A stretch of DNA of 64,000 nucleotides from CAZOWM01 sp964583615 (GTDB lineage: Bacteria > Spirochaetota > B62-G9 > DRHN01): contig CAZOWM010000005.1 of the NCBI GenBank assembly GCA_964583615.1, positions 39,369-103,368 of the forward strand. The letters run 5' to 3'. Position 1 is the first letter of the stretch; each line of letters starts with the position of its first letter. The notes beneath the pieces are model-generated. The model did no database searches, was not told the DNA's origin, and saw only the letters and a list, made by a program, of their open reading frames with translations. Shown one piece after another: positions 62,150-64,000 of the stretch. The translations under genes were made by a program, and so were the position numbers.

Positions 62150-63913
62150 GTGTCAGATATGAAAAACTTACCTGAAGTTGAATATTTGCTGAAACTCGCG
62201 GGAGTACAGAATAACCACATTACTTACGATCAGCTCAACGATATTCTTCCTGAAAATATCATCGGCTCAGATAAAATAGACGAGCTGTTTGTTCTCCTCT
62301 CTAAAAAAAACATATCGATAATTGACAACCTTGGATCAACCGAGGAAGACGAGAATGAGAAAGAGGAAGATTTGGAAGAAGACATCAATGAAGACATCCA
62401 TGAAGATATCAATGAAAATATAAGCGATGAAAAAGAAGAAAGCACCGACCAAAGAATTATTAATAGTTCAGAAGCCCATTCCCATGTGGATGATCCCATT
62501 CGACTGTACCTAAAAGAGATAGGAAGAGTCAGTCTTCTTTCTGCGGAAGAGGAGGTAAAGCTTGCCAAAGAGATCGAAAAAGGGGAGAAGGAAATCGAGA
62601 ACATCCTTTTTGACTCAAATATTTTCATACATGAGGTATTCAGAACTGTTGATAGAATAAAACAGAAAAAAATGGACATTAACGGGTTGCTGGAGTATCA
62701 AAAATTCTACAACGTTTCATCCGAGGACAGGAGAAAGCTCAAAAGAAAGTTTTACAACCTCGCAAAGGTATTAAATCAAAAACAGTCTGAGATAAGTGCG
62801 GACAAGGATACGGAAAAGGCGAAGAAGGAGATCTTAAAGGCATTTCGAAGAGCAAACATCAATAAAGAGGAGATTGATCGTATTTCACAGAAAGCCGATG
62901 AATACTATCAGCAGATCCTGATTGTTGAAAATACACTTTTCAACATTGAGAAACAGACCGGACGTTCGATACAGGAAATAATAACCATCAACAAGCACAT
63001 CGAGAAAGGAAAGGGGATCGAGAACATCATGGAAAAATATTTCCCCTACGCCGAAGAAATTAAGGATCTGTATACCACAATCACGTTAGCACAAAAAAAA
63101 TTGAAGCGTATCGAGGAAGAAGCCGGAGAGACGGTAGAATGTATAAAAAATATCTGGGATGGAATCGAAATGGGAAGAAAGTCCATCTGTGTCGCGAAGA
63201 ATAAACTCATACAGTCAAACCTCAGACTTGTGGTCAGTATCGCAAAAAAGTATACAAACCGAGGACTGCACTTCTTTGACCTTGTTCAGGAAGGAAACAT
63301 CGGGCTGATAAAAGCTGTGGAAAAGTTCGAGTACAAGAAAGGGTACAAATTCAGTACCTATGCAACCTGGTGGATTCGACAGGCAATAACGAGATCGATA
63401 TCCGATCAGGCACGTACAATCAGAATACCAGTTCATATGATTGAGCAGATCAACAAGGTGATAAAGGAATCAAGACAGCTCATGCAAAAATATGGAAGAG
63501 AGCCGACAACAGAAGAAATTGCTGAGAGGCTCGGATGGAGTCCCTCACGGGTCAAGGGAATTCGCAGTGTTGCACGCGACCCCATATCTCTCGAGACTCC
63601 CATTGGAGACGATGAAGAAACACTTCTCGGAGACTTCATTGAGGACAGAGAATCTGACAATCCCGCATCGAAAACGTCATACACGCTGCTTCAGGAACTG
63701 ATTACAGAAGTCCTGGACACGCTGCCTGAAAAAGAGCAAAAGGTATTGAGAATGCGGTTCGGGCTTGATGACGGATATTCTCATACACTTGAGGAAGTGG
63801 GGTATGTGTTCAATGTTACGCGAGAGAGAATACGGCAAATAGAGGCAAAAGCGCTGAGAAGGCTTATGCATCCGACGCGGAGCAAGAAACTCCGCGACTA
63901 TTTGGAAAATTAA
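62150..63913 (+). CDS. rpoD: Primary RNA polymerase sigma factor (sigma-70)
   Basis: 587 residues. Region 1.1 is followed by an acidic stretch (EEDENEKEEDLEEDINEDIH), then 1.2 (DDPIRLYLKEIGRVSLLSAE), a long non-conserved region, 2.1-2.4 (LVVSIAKKYTNRGLHFFDLV, YATWWIRQAITR), 3 and 4.2 (TRERIRQIEAKALRRL). The complete helix-turn-helix supports the consensus promoters seen in this window. A GTG at 62150 with GGAG 7 nt upstream is the start; an ATG three codons later is possible. Confidence 0.97.
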   Translation: MSDMKNLPEVEYLLKLAGVQNNHITYDQLNDILPENIIGSDKIDELFVLLSKKNISIIDNLGSTEEDENEKEEDLEEDINEDIHEDINENISDEKEESTDQRIINSSEAHSHVDDPIRLYLKEIGRVSLLSAEEEVKLAKEIEKGEKEIENILFDSNIFIHEVFRTVDRIKQKKMDINGLLEYQKFYNVSSEDRRKLKRKFYNLAKVLNQKQSEISADKDTEKAKKEILKAFRRANINKEEIDRISQKADEYYQQILIVENTLFNIEKQTGRSIQEIITINKHIEKGKGIENIMEKYFPYAEEIKDLYTTITLAQKKLKRIEEEAGETVECIKNIWDGIEMGRKSICVAKNKLIQSNLRLVVSIAKKYTNRGLHFFDLVQEGNIGLIKAVEKFEYKKGYKFSTYATWWIRQAITRSISDQARTIRIPVHMIEQINKVIKESRQLMQKYGREPTTEEIAERLGWSPSRVKGIRSVARDPISLETPIGDDEETLLGDFIEDRESDNPASKTSYTLLQELITEVLDTLPEKEQKVLRMRFGLDDGYSHTLEEVGYVFNVTRERIRQIEAKALRRLMHPTRSKKLRDYLEN

Positions 63914-64000
63914 TAAACGGTGCGGGCTGCGACGCGGACGGGAGAAGAGTGGTAATCTTACAAAAAACTCCTCCGATAATATTAAAAAGCATCTGTGGAG
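63914..64000. other. Window end after rpoD
   Basis: 87 bp after the sigma factor stop. No tRNA, terminator or reading frame could be supported. Confidence 0.4.

Noticed and set aside
1..64000. tRNA genes, CRISPR arrays, transposases, prophage genes
   Set aside because: Looked for T-arm GGTTCGA patterns, repeat-spacer arrays and integrase or transposase motifs; none could be supported.

Overview
The window is bacterial chromosome from an organism with peptidoglycan (PBP1A-like enzyme, MltG, PlsY). It probably belongs to an uncultivated, anaerobic, carbohydrate-eating lineage. Binding-protein ABC sugar transporters, a LacI regulator, a phosphoglucomutase-GH65 fusion, a transaldolase-glucose-6-phosphate isomerase fusion and a ferredoxin-thioredoxin-reductase-type protein recall Spirochaetota and several candidate phyla. 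That placement is an inference and is not settled by anything here. No phage, integrase, CRISPR array or IS transposase was seen.

Region 1 (1-9.4 kb). A partial sugar permease and its binding protein (minus strand); a glutaredoxin-like/FTR-type redox pair; two uroporphyrinogen-decarboxylase-family proteins; then a binding protein and two permeases. No ATPase gene lies in any of the sugar-transporter clusters, so a shared ATPase elsewhere is likely.

Region 2 (9.4-24 kb). A site-2 protease with CBS domains, a HAD sugar-phosphatase-like protein, the phosphoglucomutase-GH65 fusion, a multicopper-oxidase remnant, a LacI regulator, a creatinase-like M24 protein without its metal ligands, a third sugar ABC transporter, a third UroD-family protein and a creatininase-family hydrolase. 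The M24-to-creatininase stretch looks like one uptake and catabolic unit.

Region 3 (24-33 kb). An accessory zone with several decayed genes: a frameshifted exported protein, an amino-acid permease reduced to its N-terminus and tail, and a large lipoprotein gene with three lesions. A phosphoribosyltransferase, a phosphoesterase, two tandem membrane/exported paralogues and a LamG lipoprotein look intact.

Region 4 (33-44 kb). A siderophore/cobalamin/oxyanion-type ABC transporter followed by MocA-like and XdhC-like maturation genes, with a THEP1-like NTPase upstream on the other strand. Then zwf and tal-pgi (oxidative pentose phosphate entry), a PHP-domain protein and an AmmeMemoRadiSam-type radical SAM enzyme.

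Region 5 (44-64 kb). Housekeeping: bifunctional nuclease, aldo/keto reductase, a zinc-ribbon coiled-coil protein, RNase H overlapping the RNase P RNA gene, a MerR regulator, plsY, der, ptsI, a class A PBP, a CapA-like protein, a GAF sensor, mltG, dnaG and rpoD.

The most unusual feature is a ~160-bp element present twice, at 7413-7572 and 18304-18462. Both copies sit beside sugar binding-protein genes in the same orientation. About nine in ten positions match. Its conserved pairings include helices that exclude one another, and the differences between copies fall in loops or keep base pairs. It is either an undescribed switch-like regulatory RNA or a small MITE-like repeat.
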